64,000 bases of DNA from assembly GCA_013398615.1 (NCBI GenBank), contig VZSR01002364.1:2702004-2766003 (forward strand). Reading direction: 5' to 3'. Source of the DNA: Brachypodius melanocephalos (taxonomy: Eukaryota > Chordata > Aves > Passeriformes > Pycnonotidae). A program made the translations under genes and the position numbers. This document shows, piece after piece, positions 1-12,699 of this stretch. The notes beneath the pieces were generated by a model that was not told where the DNA came from, made no database searches, and saw only the letters and a program-made list of their open reading frames with translations. Each line of letters opens with the position of its first letter. The first letter of the stretch is position 1.

Positions 1-213
1 GTTTTTTTTTCCCTTTGGTACTGTCTTGTTATAATTGCTGTAGTTGGGGTTTTTTTGTTGTTTGCTTTGTTATACATAATAGTAAAGAGCTGTTATTTCC
101 TATTCCCATAACTCTGCCTGAAAAAAGCCCTTAATTACTTTTTTCTCTAAATTATAATAATGTAGAGGAAAGGGATCTAAATTGTCCAGATACCTGTCTC
201 CTAAACCAAGACA
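1..213 (+). repeat. 3' part of an ERV LTR, cut by the window edge
   Basis: The segment ends in CAAACC/TAAACC-AAGACA, the same terminus as the solo LTR at 42918-43588, and the two align closely over about 200 bases (shared AGTAAAGAGCTGTTATTTCC-type stretch, then CTCTGCCTGA, then GTCCAGATACCTGTCT). The LTR end is the CA at 212-213. The 5' part lies outside the window, so its target duplication cannot be checked. Confidence 0.75.
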
Positions 214-2679
214 TGAGTAAAAAGGACAAAGATGCTATTTCTTACTTTTTTGTTTTGCATAAAGTTAGCAACACTTCAAACATTCCTGGTTTAAGTCAAG
301 CATTCTCTTAAATATTGAATCAGAGCTTTTATTCTTACAGTGAAGATATATTTGTTTTTCGTTGTTTTTATATATTTAGTCTGAATATATTTTATATATT
401 TAGTCTGCTATTCTTAGAAGAGTCTACTATAAAGCTTGAAAAGATTTTATCTAGAATATTTGTTTTGTTTAAATCACAACTACCTTACTTGGTATTTTAG
501 CTAATATTCATATTAACTTGCCCAATTATCAGTCACAGAGATCACACAATAGAAATGAGACCACATAAACATTTGTGAAATTATGCAGGTAGCATCACTT
601 ATAAAACACCTGTATCTCTATTTATTGCAACATCTCTTCGATGGACAGGACCAATAAAAACTATTACAAATTCCGAGGAGCTTTCAGAATTGAAAACTCT
701 AGGTAAATTTACCTGGTGACTGAGGGACATATTATACTTCAAACAAATGTGAAGGCGAGGTTTGGGGCTTCGTTTTTACCTCTTTCTAGATATAGGTAGG
801 AAGCACAAAATATAATGTGCTCATTAAAAAAAAAATTAACTCAGACACTACAGATTTACCATATTTTTCAGCCACTGCTTCCTCTTTCATCTGGCTAAGG
901 CTAGTTAGAGATGGTCCAAGAATCACAACACACATGCCAAGATATAAGCTATCCACAAAGACCATTTTTTATAGTCTACCTTTTATAGTCTACTGCTGTT
1001 TCAAAGAAGTAGCGGTATGATTGACAAGCTATTGAATTTTCTAACATGTTCACAGAATATAAAAAGTGCAAACCTTGAGAAGAGATATAATCTCACCTCA
1101 TTCAATTCCATTTTGAGACCACTCCATGGTCAGTTATTCATGGCTTCATTGTGTTCAACTTAATATACATCTTTTCACACACTTGAAAGATAGTGAAAAA
1201 TAAAATATGAATGTTTTCCCTTTTCTCTATTAGAAGTTAAAAATTAAAATAGCTTTAAGTATGTTGTGTGAACTGCCAAGAATATCCTTTGAAAGACAGG
1301 GCAGGTAAATAACCATGTGAAAACTAACAGAACATTTTAAGTGTCATCTTTTCTGTCCTAGTTTTCTTACTGACCTGCTAATAAATATTTTCCTAATCTT
1401 CCTGAAACAAGAAGTAGAATTTCAAGGAATATACCAGCAGGCTTTTCTTCACTCTGGAAAATAAATAGATGCACCTGGAATTGAACTGCAGCTCCAGAAG
1501 TCCCAGGTTTCCAAGGGTACATGGACTACTGTGTCCTCTTGTTCAAATTCCCAGTGCCTACTATTCTTGCTAGAAGTTTCATCTGATATGGGATGACCCT
1601 TCTGCAGCAGGACATGGACTGTGGCGTTGGGTTTTCAGGTGTTTTTTGGCTTTTGTTACAAACACGTGCTCTGTCACAGCACTGCAAAACAGCACATGCT
1701 CAGCATACCAGTCTGGGACTGTCTTGGATTTTGGCATAACAAACCTGTCAACCCTTACAGCTGGCCTGTGGAACAACCACCCATTTCATCATCTACCCAA
1801 CCAGACCTTCAGCACTGGCAACTGTCATCTGGCCTCACATCCAAAAAGCTATGGAGCCAAAGGGAGACAAAAGCTAAATTCAAAATGTTTCTCATATCAC
1901 TTAACTTGAGGAGAAATAATTTTTCTGGGAATTTAGCCTTTGCCAGACTCTAAAATGTATTCGGGAATAATACCATAACATTGCCTGCTGACTGAAGAGA
2001 TCTTTAACCTTTATGGTACTGCTACAATGTGGAAATTGCAAAGTGTCAAGGAAACTGAAGTCTACACTGATTCTCCCAAAACAGCTACTAAAACTGAAGA
2101 GTTTTTTGGTTTTTTTTAATATTTCATCACTTTGCATTTTAAAAACACCAACAAACGAACAAAAACAATTCCCAAACACCTACAAAACAAAGAAAGCTAT
2201 AAAGTAAATACGGCTCAATCCTGCCTTGTGGTATGAAGATAGTTACGTTCTTCCATATAAAAGTATTTTTAAAAGGACTGTCAAAAGTCTTAGAAAACTG
2301 TGTGCTCCCCATGGCATGTTATTCTTCCATATACCAAAAAACAGGAACTTTCTACCCATTTTTATTCACAAAATCTCTTCAGCCTGAAAACCTGTCAAGG
2401 AGCTGTACTGATCTGCACAGGGACTTTACTCTGCCAGTATTCCTGGTGGTAACTGATCCCACTCAAGTTCTTCACTGTTTTATTGTATCATCATAGAAAA
2501 ATTTTTTCCCACTGCTAAGGCAGTAAATACATCTTCCCTTGTAGTAGAAATATTAGAACATACAGTCTAAAAGCAGAATAGGATAAGATAGGAATGAGTC
2601 ATTAGTGTCTGGACAGCCTTAAGTCTCACTTGCACAGCACAGTTGCAGTTGCCAAATTAAAAATCTTTAGTTTGCAAAT
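214..2679. other. Non-coding stretch, probably within the BBOX1 intron after coding exon 2
   Basis: No exon, RNA gene or recognisable repeat was seen. Short open frames around 1579-1953 show no domain, no codon bias and no splice context, and are taken as chance. BBOX1 coding exon 3 should begin with a codon completed from the exon 2 donor and lead into a YWGSEL-like motif; nothing like it was found on the minus strand. Confidence 0.5.
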
Positions 2680-3472
2680 CACAGAATCAACTCAGTTGGG
2701 AAAGACCTTTGTGACCATCAAGTCCAATCATCTTGTCAACTAGACTATGGCACTGAGTGCCACATACAGCCTTTCTTAAATACCTCCAGGCATGGTGACT
2801 CCATAGCCTCCTTGGGCAGCCTCTTCCAATGCCCAACACCCTTTCTGTGAAGAAATTTTTCCTGATGTCCAACCTGAACCTTCCTGGTGCATCTTTAGTC
2901 TGTGTCCTTTTGTTCTATCACTGGTTGTCTAGAGAAAGAGACTGATGCTTGGCTGGCTACAACCTCCTTTCAGGGAGTTGTAGAGAGTGATAAGGTCACC
3001 CCTGAGCCTCCTTTTCTCCAGGCTAAAAAACTGAGCTGCTCTTCATAGGGCTTGTGTTCCAGGTCCGTCACCAGCTTTGTTGCCTTTCTCTGGACATGCT
3101 CCAGCATCTCAACATCCTTCCTAAACTGAGGGGCCCAGAACTGGGCACAGCACTCAAGGTGCAGCTTCACCAGTGCCAAGTACAGGGGAAGAATGACCTC
3201 CCTGCTCCTTATGGCCACACTATTCCTGATATAGGCCAGGATGCCATTGGCCTTCCTGGCCACCAGGGAACACTGCTGGCTCATGTTCAGTCAGTTGTCG
3301 ACCAGAACCCTCAGGTCCCTTTCTGCCTGGGCACTGTCCAGCCACTCTGTCCCCAGCTTGTAGCACTGCAGGGGTTGTTGTGGCCAAAGTGCAGGACCTG
3401 GCAATTGCTTTTGTTAAACCTCATATTGTTGGACTCAGCCCATCTACCCAACCTGTCCAGGGCCCTCTGCAA
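2680..3472 (-). mobile_element. CR1 LINE fragment (3' end of reverse transcriptase plus 3' UTR)
   Basis: On the plus strand it starts with the reversed CR1 tail (TCACAGAATCA, then GGGAAAGACC) and continues through the typical reversed 3' UTR phrases (CTTGGGCAGCC, CTTTCTGTGAAG). The minus strand then encodes the C-terminal part of CR1 reverse transcriptase, for example NGILAYIRNSVAIRSREVI and LECCAQFWAP at about 3060-3284. It is 5'-truncated, as is normal for CR1. The reading frame is broken by a stop near 2970. Confidence 0.93.
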
Positions 3473-6400
3473 ATGTAACTGAACAACTCATACAGGATTA
3501 AAACAAGTCTTGTAGAATTATTTTGTGACTTTATTGATAATATAGGTTATGACTACTAAACCCCCAGCTCTATGTGCTTTTCAAAATGAGAAGAATGAAA
3601 CACTTGTGAAATAATTAATGCCTCTTTCAATAATTTCAGAACAATAATTTGGGGGGAAAAGATAGAGAAAACAAAAATCCCATTTCTTGATCACACTGGG
3701 TTAGTCCTAACTACATTAGAATTTGCATAAAATGAGAATATGCCCTTTGCTCAGTACCTGCAGATGGTGTGCATACATCAATACCTGGAATTATCCAGCA
3801 ATTACTACACAGGCTGGGACAATGATGGTCAAAATCTTCTGGAGAAATATAGGAAAGTTTAGACACCACTAGAGTAAATCACTCAATCTAAAACTATTTT
3901 GTCTACAGCACGTATTTTAATGTTTGTTGAAAGCCAAGTATATTTTTGCTGTATTGTGAGTTATGTTTATGGCAGCCTAACCCATGTTGTTAAGCACTTA
4001 TTTGTTATTACTGCAGGATAAATTCAAATGACCAAACTTTGAAAGTAAAAAACTACTTTTAACTTCATCCTCCTAAAATTATTATCTCTCAGGACCTAGC
4101 AGAGAAACTGAAAACACCACTGATGTTGTTAACACCCTGATTCAAACTTTTGTGGGGATATATACATCCAGTATCATCACATTTTAAAGAACTGTCATAA
4201 TCTGAAACCTTTAAACTGCTGTTAAAACCTTAACCTAAGGTTAAAAATATTAAGTACCACTACAGACTAGCTCTGCAGAATATTCTCTTTCACCCAAGAA
4301 GAAAATATCACTGTGATGTTATCTAATTTCCACCCCCACTCCCCAAACCGCAGCTCCATTCTGTTTGTTGGTATGCCAGTGCGTTGGAAAGTGAGCCTCA
4401 GCAAACACAATGAAGTAAAATACTGGATACTGGCTTACTTAGTCTCTCACAAGCATCCTCTGCTACACCCAGTATCTGAATTACAGACATGGTAAATCAT
4501 TCTTGCGACATCTGCTGGGTAGAACTCAAGTAAACAGAAAGACAAAAGAGAGCATCTTTGAGACACCACAGCTGTAGAAGTAGCATATGGCTCTTTTACT
4601 GTTCTTTTAGGAGCATCTTGTAAGCTGGACTGAAATAAGCCTTGATATGCACAAAGAGCAGATTTTGATTGTGCATATTGCATGGAGAGGATCTGGCAAT
4701 GTTTTAAAAGTGAAATCTTCACATACTGCCATAGAGCTATTTATAGTCACTTCATCATACACTGAAAACCTGACTCACTCTTTTTTTTAGGTTTGACACA
4801 GAGTCTGACATCTACGTTTCTTGAATCAGAAACTATGATGGAAAAACATTTTTTAAAAAAGCAGCACTAAAAGCAAATAACCACTTGCAATTAAAAAAAA
4901 AAAAAAAAGCCACAGCTGTGATCATCTCAGCAGCGAAGGTTAACTTTTAACTACAGCAGCCTGGTGAGCTGTTGTTTCTCTGTTGAATCAGCAAGCAGGG
5001 CTGGCATTTCATATCATTGTCTGTAACACTACACTGCTGGGATATGATTAGCTGCTTATAAGGGCATGTAATTTGCAGTGTGCATCTCCACTCACCACAA
5101 GAAGTGTGTTCTAAACTTACCACAATACACAATGAAAAACAGGTCTTAAACAGCCAGCAAGCAAACTCACAGGACACAGTCTTTTTTTGCAACTGAAACC
5201 TGGGAGAAACTGCAAGAAGGCGTCAATCATAAGCCAGGGCTTGTCTGAGAATATGAGGAAGAGCTGAACATCACCATTAAAAAAGCCAGTTAATTGGTGT
5301 AACATTTACACACTTAATTTCTTCACACCTACCATGTGAAACAGAATTTGAAAAAGCATTGCCCAAAGAATGAAACAGATCTTTGGTGTACATTTTTACC
5401 TGGATGGCTCCAATGGAGAAGAGCAGTGACAGAGCAGAGAATTGGCTTCCAAAACATGCACTGTATTTACATGCCAAGAATAAGCACTGTGCAAATGCAT
5501 GCATGTGAAGGCAAATCACAGCCAGTTAAGACTTCATAATGGGTGAAAAAGAGTAGCATTACATCTGAAATATTGAAATCTCAGTAATTAATACCTTTGC
5601 CAATGAACACAACCTGAGATCTAGATTATTTTGTCTGGGTATTAATTGAAGCAATGTTCAATTTACGTTCAATGTTCAATTTAGCCCTTTGAAGGCTACA
5701 AAACATCCTGCTAGCTTTCACAGCATATTCATTTTCACAAATAAAAGTTCTTACCATCTGAAAAATCAAGTCTAGTTTCCCTGAATGAGGTTTGTTTATC
5801 TTCACCATAATCACTTTGGAAGCATGCCAAACCCTTCGAAATAGTAAACACAACCATTTTTTTTTGCCAAAATTAAAGTAGATATAAACTTTTATATTAC
5901 CAGGGGAAAAGAGTTCCGTTCTGCACTATGAAGAGTCTGTTATAGCATCCACTGAAATGAATGAAAATATTTCTCATAATTTAAGTTTTAAACCAGTGAT
6001 GTCCTATTTTAACAGATACTGTCTTAACACTGAATAGAGATGCATAACTTTCTGCAACACCAGATCCCACAGGAACAGTGTCAAGAGCAACTGTAGGCAG
6101 CTTGCAAGTTTTCACACTTTCATGCTCAGTCTGAAGTGAATTACTTTGATAATAATATGATGATATGCATCATGCCAAACCTAGTGGGTTTGTAAGTATT
6201 CACTTAGAAGGGTAAGTGATTTGTATAGGGTAAATGTTACAAAAACAGTTGTACAAAATACTTAATGTTCAAAAGACAGTCTACCACTAAAATATGCATG
6301 GGAAACAAACACAACCTGAACTTCAGCATTACACACTGAAGTGCTATGCCACACAGTTACATTTTAACAAGAAGGCCATGAAAAGGGGAAAAAACATTTC

Positions 6401-6779
6401 AGTAGTAATTCACCTGCAATTCCAAATAATCTTTCTTTTTAGAAAAATTTAAATACTTTAAACAGCATTCACACACGTACATAGTCACAGATCACTACCA
6501 GCCCATGGTTCATTTGTGAGACCTAACACTTTCTGGAAAGAAAAGGCTTTTAGGAAAGTAAATGCAACCCAATTAGTTGTACTTCTCTCAGGTAGAAGAG
6601 GGAAAAGATAACCACGGGTCCCTGTCATGCATGCACACCCTAGCACTGGGCACCAAGGGTTGTTGCCACTGCTTCAGCTGGGTAGACTGGTCCTCACACA
6701 GGCAACCTCTAGCCAGGACTGTCAGAGACAAACCTCTTGCATTTGACACAAGCATGGCAGACATGGATTTAATTCCTAC
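3473..6779. other. Probable BBOX1 intron sequence, no feature seen
   Basis: AT-rich unique-looking sequence downstream of BBOX1 coding exon 2. I searched the minus strand for the next BBOX1 exon and did not find it. There is a small direct repeat near 5653-5690 (TTCAATTTA/TTCAATGTTCAATTTA) and a poly(A) run near 4893-4908. None of the short open frames here has a recognisable domain. Confidence 0.5.
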
Positions 6780-6894
6780 CTGGTAAAAATAAATCTGCTC
6801 GCATTACAGCTCTGGCTTCTTCAGAGAAGCATCGTTTTTTCAACCACTCAGCTTCGTATTCACTTGCGTGTTCATCAGGCCATGTAATTGAGAT
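6780..6894 (-). CDS. BBOX1: BBOX1 second coding exon (gamma-butyrobetaine dioxygenase)
   Basis: The minus strand encodes ITWPDEHASEYEAEWLKKRC followed by FSEEARAVMRADLFLP, closely matching the vertebrate gamma-butyrobetaine hydroxylase segment ITWPDEH...WLKKRCFS. The exon is 115 nt: it opens in phase 0 after a CTTTATGTTGAAAG acceptor and ends one base into a codon at a GTAGGAATT donor. The His of PDEH corresponds to the histidine that completes the Cys3His zinc site formed with the cysteines of the first coding exon. The enzyme is a cytosolic Fe(II)/2-oxoglutarate dioxygenase converting gamma-butyrobetaine to L-carnitine; its catalytic double-stranded beta-helix lies in later exons that are not in the window. 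Confidence 0.93.
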
Positions 6895-8551
6895 CTTTCA
6901 ACATAAAGGAAAAGGAAAGTTTAGAAAAAAAATTTAAAAATATCATCTAGAACAACAAAACCTCTTAGAAGTGGCAGAAATTTTAATACTTAGATCAATA
7001 ATATCAGAGTTACACTTTCACTGAAGCATGATAGCAAACAAGTAATGAAAACCCAACCTAAACACCATTCAAATTCTGACACTTCTTATAAATGTTCATT
7101 TTCACTTCAACCCATGACCTAACCTGACCACAACCTTTGCTGGTTTGTGTAAACTGTTTCCACTGTGGGAGCTCCACTTAATAGAAAGAAGTGAATTGTA
7201 AAAACTGGCACATATCACTGGGGAGAGCACTTCACCCCAACTCAGAAGAGCGAAAATATCTTGCAAAACAATGATAGGTCATGAGAAAAGAAAAAGAACA
7301 AGACAGACAAGGACCTTGTGCTAGGAGAGAAATCTGTCTCCTTCTGAAGTCTTCTCTATATCAAAGAAATTTTTAAAAAGTGTTGGGTTTTTCAATTCCT
7401 GAAAAAAAACATGGAAAGAAAGCATATGGCTTTGCTAGTCATGAACTGTAAGAGCTTAGTCCAGCACAGACTCTCAGCTGAATTTTTAAGGTGGATGGGT
7501 AGGTATCAATTCCCAATTCACATGACTCTGCTCATTCATATGATGGTAAAAAACTATCAGTATCATTTTAGTATAAGTGCTGTGCTTGCATCAGCTGCTG
7601 AATATAAGTGGAAGCAGATAATTCCTAATTTGCCTAATCAAATAATGAATTTATATCTCATTAATTTTGTCTACAATCAACTTGGTAGCCCAGAGTTCCT
7701 CACCAGAGACCCTTACGCCGTGGCTGAGACACTCACATGAATCAGCCTCTGCAAACTGCCCCTGCAGTGAGGCTGCCCCATCTGACCCAGGGTTGACTGC
7801 TACATATTCAATATGTTTAAAAAATCTTTAAGTATAAAATGAAGGAAATTAGTTTGCCAAAGAAGCCATGTACTGCTTTTAATAAAACATTAAAAATCTA
7901 AGTAATATAGTAGGCTTTTATATATCAGGAAGGATTGAAATTCATAAGGAGAGCAGGTCCTATCCTTTCTTCCTTGATAACCTTCCATTTTTGAGAAAGA
8001 AATGTTAATGTTGATAAGTAGACAGGGATATAGGCATTAGTTCAATTCTCATTATTGGATTCAACTTTGGTTTGAGTGTTCCCTCTGAGATGAAGGTTTT
8101 TTACATTGAATATTTGCTAATATTTTTGTTATGGATTAAGGTCATCATTGTTTTGCCATGCATTTTTCAGATTTTCAAGCCATTTACTTAAAGAATAAAG
8201 AGAGGAAAAAGTGTAAGTATAATTAAATGTGTAAGAAATGTCTGTATTTTCAACAACTAGTGATGAAGAAGCATATGGTAGAATTTTAAAAAGCACTATT
8301 ATATTATAAAAGCTGAAGCCTGGGTTTATGAAGCCTCTGCATAACATCTATAAAGTGAAGTTTCATATGAAGGTGGAAAGATCTGAGTTCCCCAAATTGC
8401 AATTCTTCTTAAAAGCTTTGCAAATATCTGGTAAGGTTTACAACTAAGCAAACTGTGATTAGAATATAACTTGGAATTTTCTCAAATTTAGATTAATAAG
8501 CATTGTTAGACAAGTTTCACAAGAAGGTGAATGACGGTTTGCTTCAAGTAC
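6895..8551 (-). other. BBOX1: BBOX1 intron between coding exons 1 and 2
   Basis: Bounded on the minus strand by GTACTTGAAG at 8551 and TTGAAAG ending at 6895, a phase 0 GT-AG intron of 1657 bases. A 109-codon open frame at 7411-7740 on the plus strand has no recognisable domain. No transposon was recognised inside. Confidence 0.85.
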
Positions 8552-8773
8552 CTTTCTTTTATCTGTCAGAGCAACTTGCTTCACCACGATGTTCACATCT
8601 AGATCCTCGAAGAGCAGCCTGCGTGCTCCGGCGGAGGGCAGGAAGCAGAGGGGACACTGGCAGTTGTCCCTCAGCCAGACGCAGGGATAGCTGCTATCAC
8701 TTCCGTCCTCCCACTTCACGCATACGAAATGGCCCTCATCCAAAACTTCCACCTTCTGTATCCCCGGGCTCAT
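8552..8773 (-). CDS. BBOX1: BBOX1 first coding exon with start codon
   Basis: The 74 encoded residues start MSPGIQKVEVLDEG and include YPCVWLRDNCQCPLC, LLFEDLDVNI and TDKRK, matching the N-terminal GBBH-like (DUF971-type) domain. Cys38, Cys40 and Cys43 sit where the mammalian enzyme binds structural zinc. I chose the ATG at 8773 because IQK then falls at residues 5-7, as in the human protein; an in-frame ATG at 8800 would add nine residues and also has A at -3. The exon ends in phase 0 at a GTACTT donor and joins the exon at 6894. One residue more than human lies before KRK, so the zinc histidine becomes residue 83. The gene runs toward lower coordinates, with later exons off the left edge. 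Confidence 0.95.
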
Positions 8774-8846
8774 GCTGAGCTGCTGAGTGGTGTGGAGCAT
8801 GCTGACTACAAGGCTGAGTGCTTCCTTTGAGTGGGCTCCCGCTGTT
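8774..8846 (-). other. BBOX1: BBOX1 5' untranslated part of the first coding exon (candidate)
   Basis: Minus-strand sequence just upstream of the start contains a pyrimidine-rich run ending in GTGCAG at 8847 (GTTGTCTGCTGCTGGTGCAG), which would serve as a 3' splice site if an upstream non-coding exon exists. It contains the in-frame alternative ATG at 8800. The splice site is inferred, not shown. Confidence 0.35.
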
Positions 8847-11655
8847 CTGCACCAGCAGCAGACAACACACCTGGCCTCCAGGGACTATGGTCCTCAGCAG
8901 AGCGTGAGCCACCACCCTCCACCTTTTGGGTTCTATATTGAAAACATCAGAGGGAGACATCAGAGGGAACTCCCATCATGGAGTTCCTAAAACACCACCA
9001 AGAGCAGCTTATTACTGAAAACGTCAGTGTAGCAAAAGGACAGTGTTACAATGATTTCCCCTTCCCTTCCAACTACCTAGACTTCAGGAATATTTATTGT
9101 ATGTTGCATGCAGAGAGTGTAATCAGACACATTTATTCAAAAATCCCTTCAATTTGATCCATCATCTTGGCTTCCTTTTGTTGCTACTCCCTCTGACCAG
9201 AGATTATGAAACACCCCTAAAACCTCCTCTTATCCTTGGTTGGAGTAAGAGCATGCGGCCTCAGCAAATGAGTCTGTGAGCTATGACTTCTCCCACCCTG
9301 AACCCAGCCAGAGTGGATTTTCAGGACAGATGCTGAGTCTGGCTTTCTTGTGGATATGTTCTTCTTCCTCAGCATTGTTTACTTCTCCCTAGACCTGAGG
9401 TAACTGGACAACAGTGTCACCATTATCTTATCTCATGTTCCCTTAGGCAGCTTAACTCACAGTCCAAAGTTCCAATCAGGAGGCATATTCAGGAAGGAGT
9501 GAGCTTTGGTGGTCACAATTTCTTTATACAGTTTTGACACAAAAGGCAAAAAGTCATTCATAACTATGTTTAAGTCCATAGCCATAACATTTTAGTCTCT
9601 CAGAAAAAAACACTTTGAAATGAATTCTACAAACCAAAAGCCGGACCACTACTAACCATGTTCAAAACCTAAAGCATGAAAGTATACATACACCAAAATC
9701 CCTGCTGTGGATACTATAGCTACTATGGAATAGAAAACACAAAATCCACCTCCCTGCAAGGAAAAGCTTTGTAAACATGACTTTAGCAACAGCAACAGAG
9801 TTCTGTGAGAGTTCCTCTCTCCTTTCACAGTCAGACTGCTTTCTATAGATATACTCTTATTTAAAGCCAGCTGCATACTGTACTGCAGAAAGATGGTGTA
9901 TCCATCCTAGAATTAGAAAAGTTCTGGTCTAATGTTTTTCTTATTCAGAAAAATTCAGGTGAGGCTCCCTGAATCAGTAAGTCATTACATATGTATTTTA
10001 ATAGACTTTATCAACGGCAAAATATTGATGCTACTGGGACCAAAGTCTTGCCAGCTGTCTCTGTGCACAAAAAAAATGTCCTGAGATTCAGTATTTTGAC
10101 TCACAAAGGCCTACTGAAGTTACTAGAAGGTTTTTCAATGTTTTTCCTTTGCTGCAGTTTAGAACTAGGTTACACAGCACTCTTTGATCTCCATTTGGTT
10201 TTATTTCATTTAATTGAGTATAGCAGAGAAGAATACTGGTTTTTTTTCCTTCTTATGTTTATGAATAGTAGTCCCAATGGAACCTAGTAATTACTAATCC
10301 TCCCCTGCAATGCAGTACAGCTAGTTTTGTGCACATAGACTTAAATATCTTTTATCCAAAACTGTGTTTATATCCAGATTGAATATATTTTCTTTTATAC
10401 AAATGTGTACATAAACATATGTATCTCTATATATATGTGTGTGTGTGTGTGTATTTCTACCACACTGCAATTTTCCTCTGAACTCTAAAAATATTTATAT
10501 TGCAGTACTGCCTGCAGTGTCCTTAGATTTCTTGGACAAAGTTTTATTATGTAGGCTAAAAAGTTGTGTTATGTTTTAGGGTTTAAAAAAGAAAAGAGCA
10601 CTTCAACATACCATAAACTTTTTTCTACTTCTGTATTCATTTTGGGATTGTTCTCTGTTCAAGTTTAGCAGTTTACCTGATGGTAATGAGTCGCATTGCC
10701 TGACACATGGACAATGCTGAATTGTCCAGCACAAAGCATGGTACTCACGTCCACATTTTAAGCACCTGAGCAACAGAAATGGTTGGATCAAATTATTCCA
10801 TTTACCTTTCAATGTATAAGGAATTCTAGAACAAAGCACTCTTCCCAGAACCAACCATGCAGTTCCTTTGGGGAGAGGGATGCTTTTCTCTGTACTAAAT
10901 GTAGTAGGTATTCCCATAGGTATCTGCTTAAGACAAGACTATGAGAACCAGAGTTTGCTTTAGAAGTTTAAGGCCACCAGAAAGCTCCTCCAGCTTATTA
11001 AATGGGCAAAGCAGGAGAAATCCAAAGGTCTGGATATACATATTAAATGCCTAAGTATTTAATTTCAAAGTTTCTTCATAATGTATTTCATACATTCATT
11101 ACATTCATCTATCCAGTAGTCCACACACTGGCTTTGTACACAATTTTCTCATCTTATGTAAGTGGATTGCCAAATAATTTTAGTATTATCCACATACTTA
11201 GTGTTTAACCTAAGCAAAGGCCTCCTTAACTTTAGCACGGCAGTTATAACTACCTGGATTTTGTATATGTATATTCTGTAAATATTTTTCTTCAAAATGT
11301 CAAAACAAGTGACTGGAAAATATATTACGCCTTTACTTTCTGAATGTCTCAAAGGGAAGATTCATCACTAAAACTTAAGTCCTATGTGAAGCTTGCCAGA
11401 TTTAAAGGGCTTCTAGACATCTCCTATTTTACCATTCAATTAAGAAATCTAAACATGCTTCTAAGAGGCTCCAAATACATGAGTGGTAATAGAAAATCAT
11501 ACTTTTATGGCAAGAAATTGAGGCGAGTTTATTGTATTTCTATCACAAGTGTCTCTTAACTGGTATTTGTTCATCTGGTAATAAGTAACTTGATCACACA
11601 AAATGCATGTCAAGCTGTGAAGAGCCAATTTCACTGATTTGTCTCAACACTGATT
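8847..11655. other. BBOX1 upstream region, no gene seen
   Basis: No exon or RNA gene was recognised. A short TG microsatellite with flanking TA lies at 10429-10452. Several open frames of 60-100 codons lack any domain signature. Confidence 0.5.
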
Positions 11656-12240
11656 GTCAGAGGCATGTGGACAAGGGGTTGCACACGTGTCACTTGCAGA
11701 AGGCAGCTTAAGAGAAGATGGGAGAAAGCCTTGTCTTTGGGGAGACTTCACCTGGAAACCACTTCATGTCTCACATGGGACAGGCAGTCAGCAAGGGAAC
11801 ACCAAGGGCACTGTACCCTCCAGAGAGGTTCTCCACATGGCAAAAGGTCTCCACCAATGGACTGCAGTGGAATGTTGCACTTGGCCAATGACCTCCTGTC
11901 AGCAGGTGGACTTTGGAAGGAGCCAAGGGGCATAAAAGTAACTGCGTCAGAAGCTCTGGGGCTTTTTGAGTCTTGGCTTTTTGGGGCTTTTTGAGTCTGG
12001 GGGCCTTTTGCATCTTGTTTTTTTGCTTTGGCTCCAGCCTGCTGAGGTCTGCGTCTTGCCCTGTCCCCAGCCTCCCTTTTGGCTCTTCTGGCCTCACTGG
12101 CCCTTGCTCGTCCTCACATACATGCCTTTCCTCTCGCTGGGTACTTGGCAGGATACTGGCTGGCCTCTGAGCCTCGTGTGTAGCCTGTGTCCTGCCCTAC
12201 CTCTTTGCCTGTCCTAGCAACTACCTGTCCTCCCTCTTCG
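11656..12240 (+). repeat. LTR-like sequence (U3 with TATA box)
   Basis: Starts TGTCAGAGGCATGTGG and carries two CCAAT boxes (near 11852 and 11885) followed by a TATA box, GGGCATAAAAGTAACTG, near 11929. A GC-rich pyrimidine-heavy stretch follows, with the duplicated GGGGCTTTTTGAGTCT motif at 11957-12002. That order fits an ERV promoter. The 3' boundary is not defined, and no target duplication was found. The AATAAA-bearing segment at 12700-13110 may be its other end. Confidence 0.5.
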
Positions 12241-12400
12241 TCCTTACATTCCTGCCTGCCTCCTGATGCCTATATAAATTAGGTCAAAGTTACAAGGTGC
12301 TTATATAGCTTGAGTTATAAGATATCAATATAACCTGAATCATAACTTTTATACCTACATAACCTGATATAAATAACTTTTTATACAATGTAATGGCTAG
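12241..12400. repeat. AT-rich imperfect tandem repeat beside an assembly gap
   Basis: Units around ATAACCTGA...ATAACTTTTATAC recur at roughly 30-35 base spacing between about 12329 and 12389, directly before the run of Ns. An AT-rich minisatellite of this kind is a plausible reason for the assembly break. Confidence 0.4.
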
Positions 12401-12500
12401 NNNNNNNNNNNNNNNNNNNNNNNNNNNNNNNNNNNNNNNNNNNNNNNNNNNNNNNNNNNNNNNNNNNNNNNNNNNNNNNNNNNNNNNNNNNNNNNNNNNN
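12401..12500. other. Assembly gap (100 N)
   Basis: Exactly 100 Ns, the conventional placeholder for a gap of unknown size. Confidence 0.99.
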
Positions 12501-12699
12501 TCTAATAACCATGAGATCATACTATGTAAATTAGTTCCGGCATGTATATAATGATATTATAGTGACACGGTAACACTCAGCAATACTTACTGTATAAATA
12601 TACCACAGCACTTGACAGAGTTAGGTGGAGATATCCCCCTCACCATCAGCGCTGTAAAAAAAAACAAATACTCACTCTATAGACACCAGTCTATGGGGA

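Noticed and set aside
3054..3482. 142-codon plus-strand open frame
   Set aside because: Antisense to the CR1 reverse transcriptase fragment.
1..6779. Search for BBOX1 coding exon 3 on the minus strand
   Set aside because: No YWGSEL-like or WLSTLKK-like coding sequence was found, so the exon is presumed to lie beyond the left edge.
7411..7740. 109-codon ATG-started open frame in the BBOX1 intron, plus strand
   Set aside because: No domain, no promoter or splice context, AT-rich composition; lengths like this occur by chance in 64 kb on six frames.
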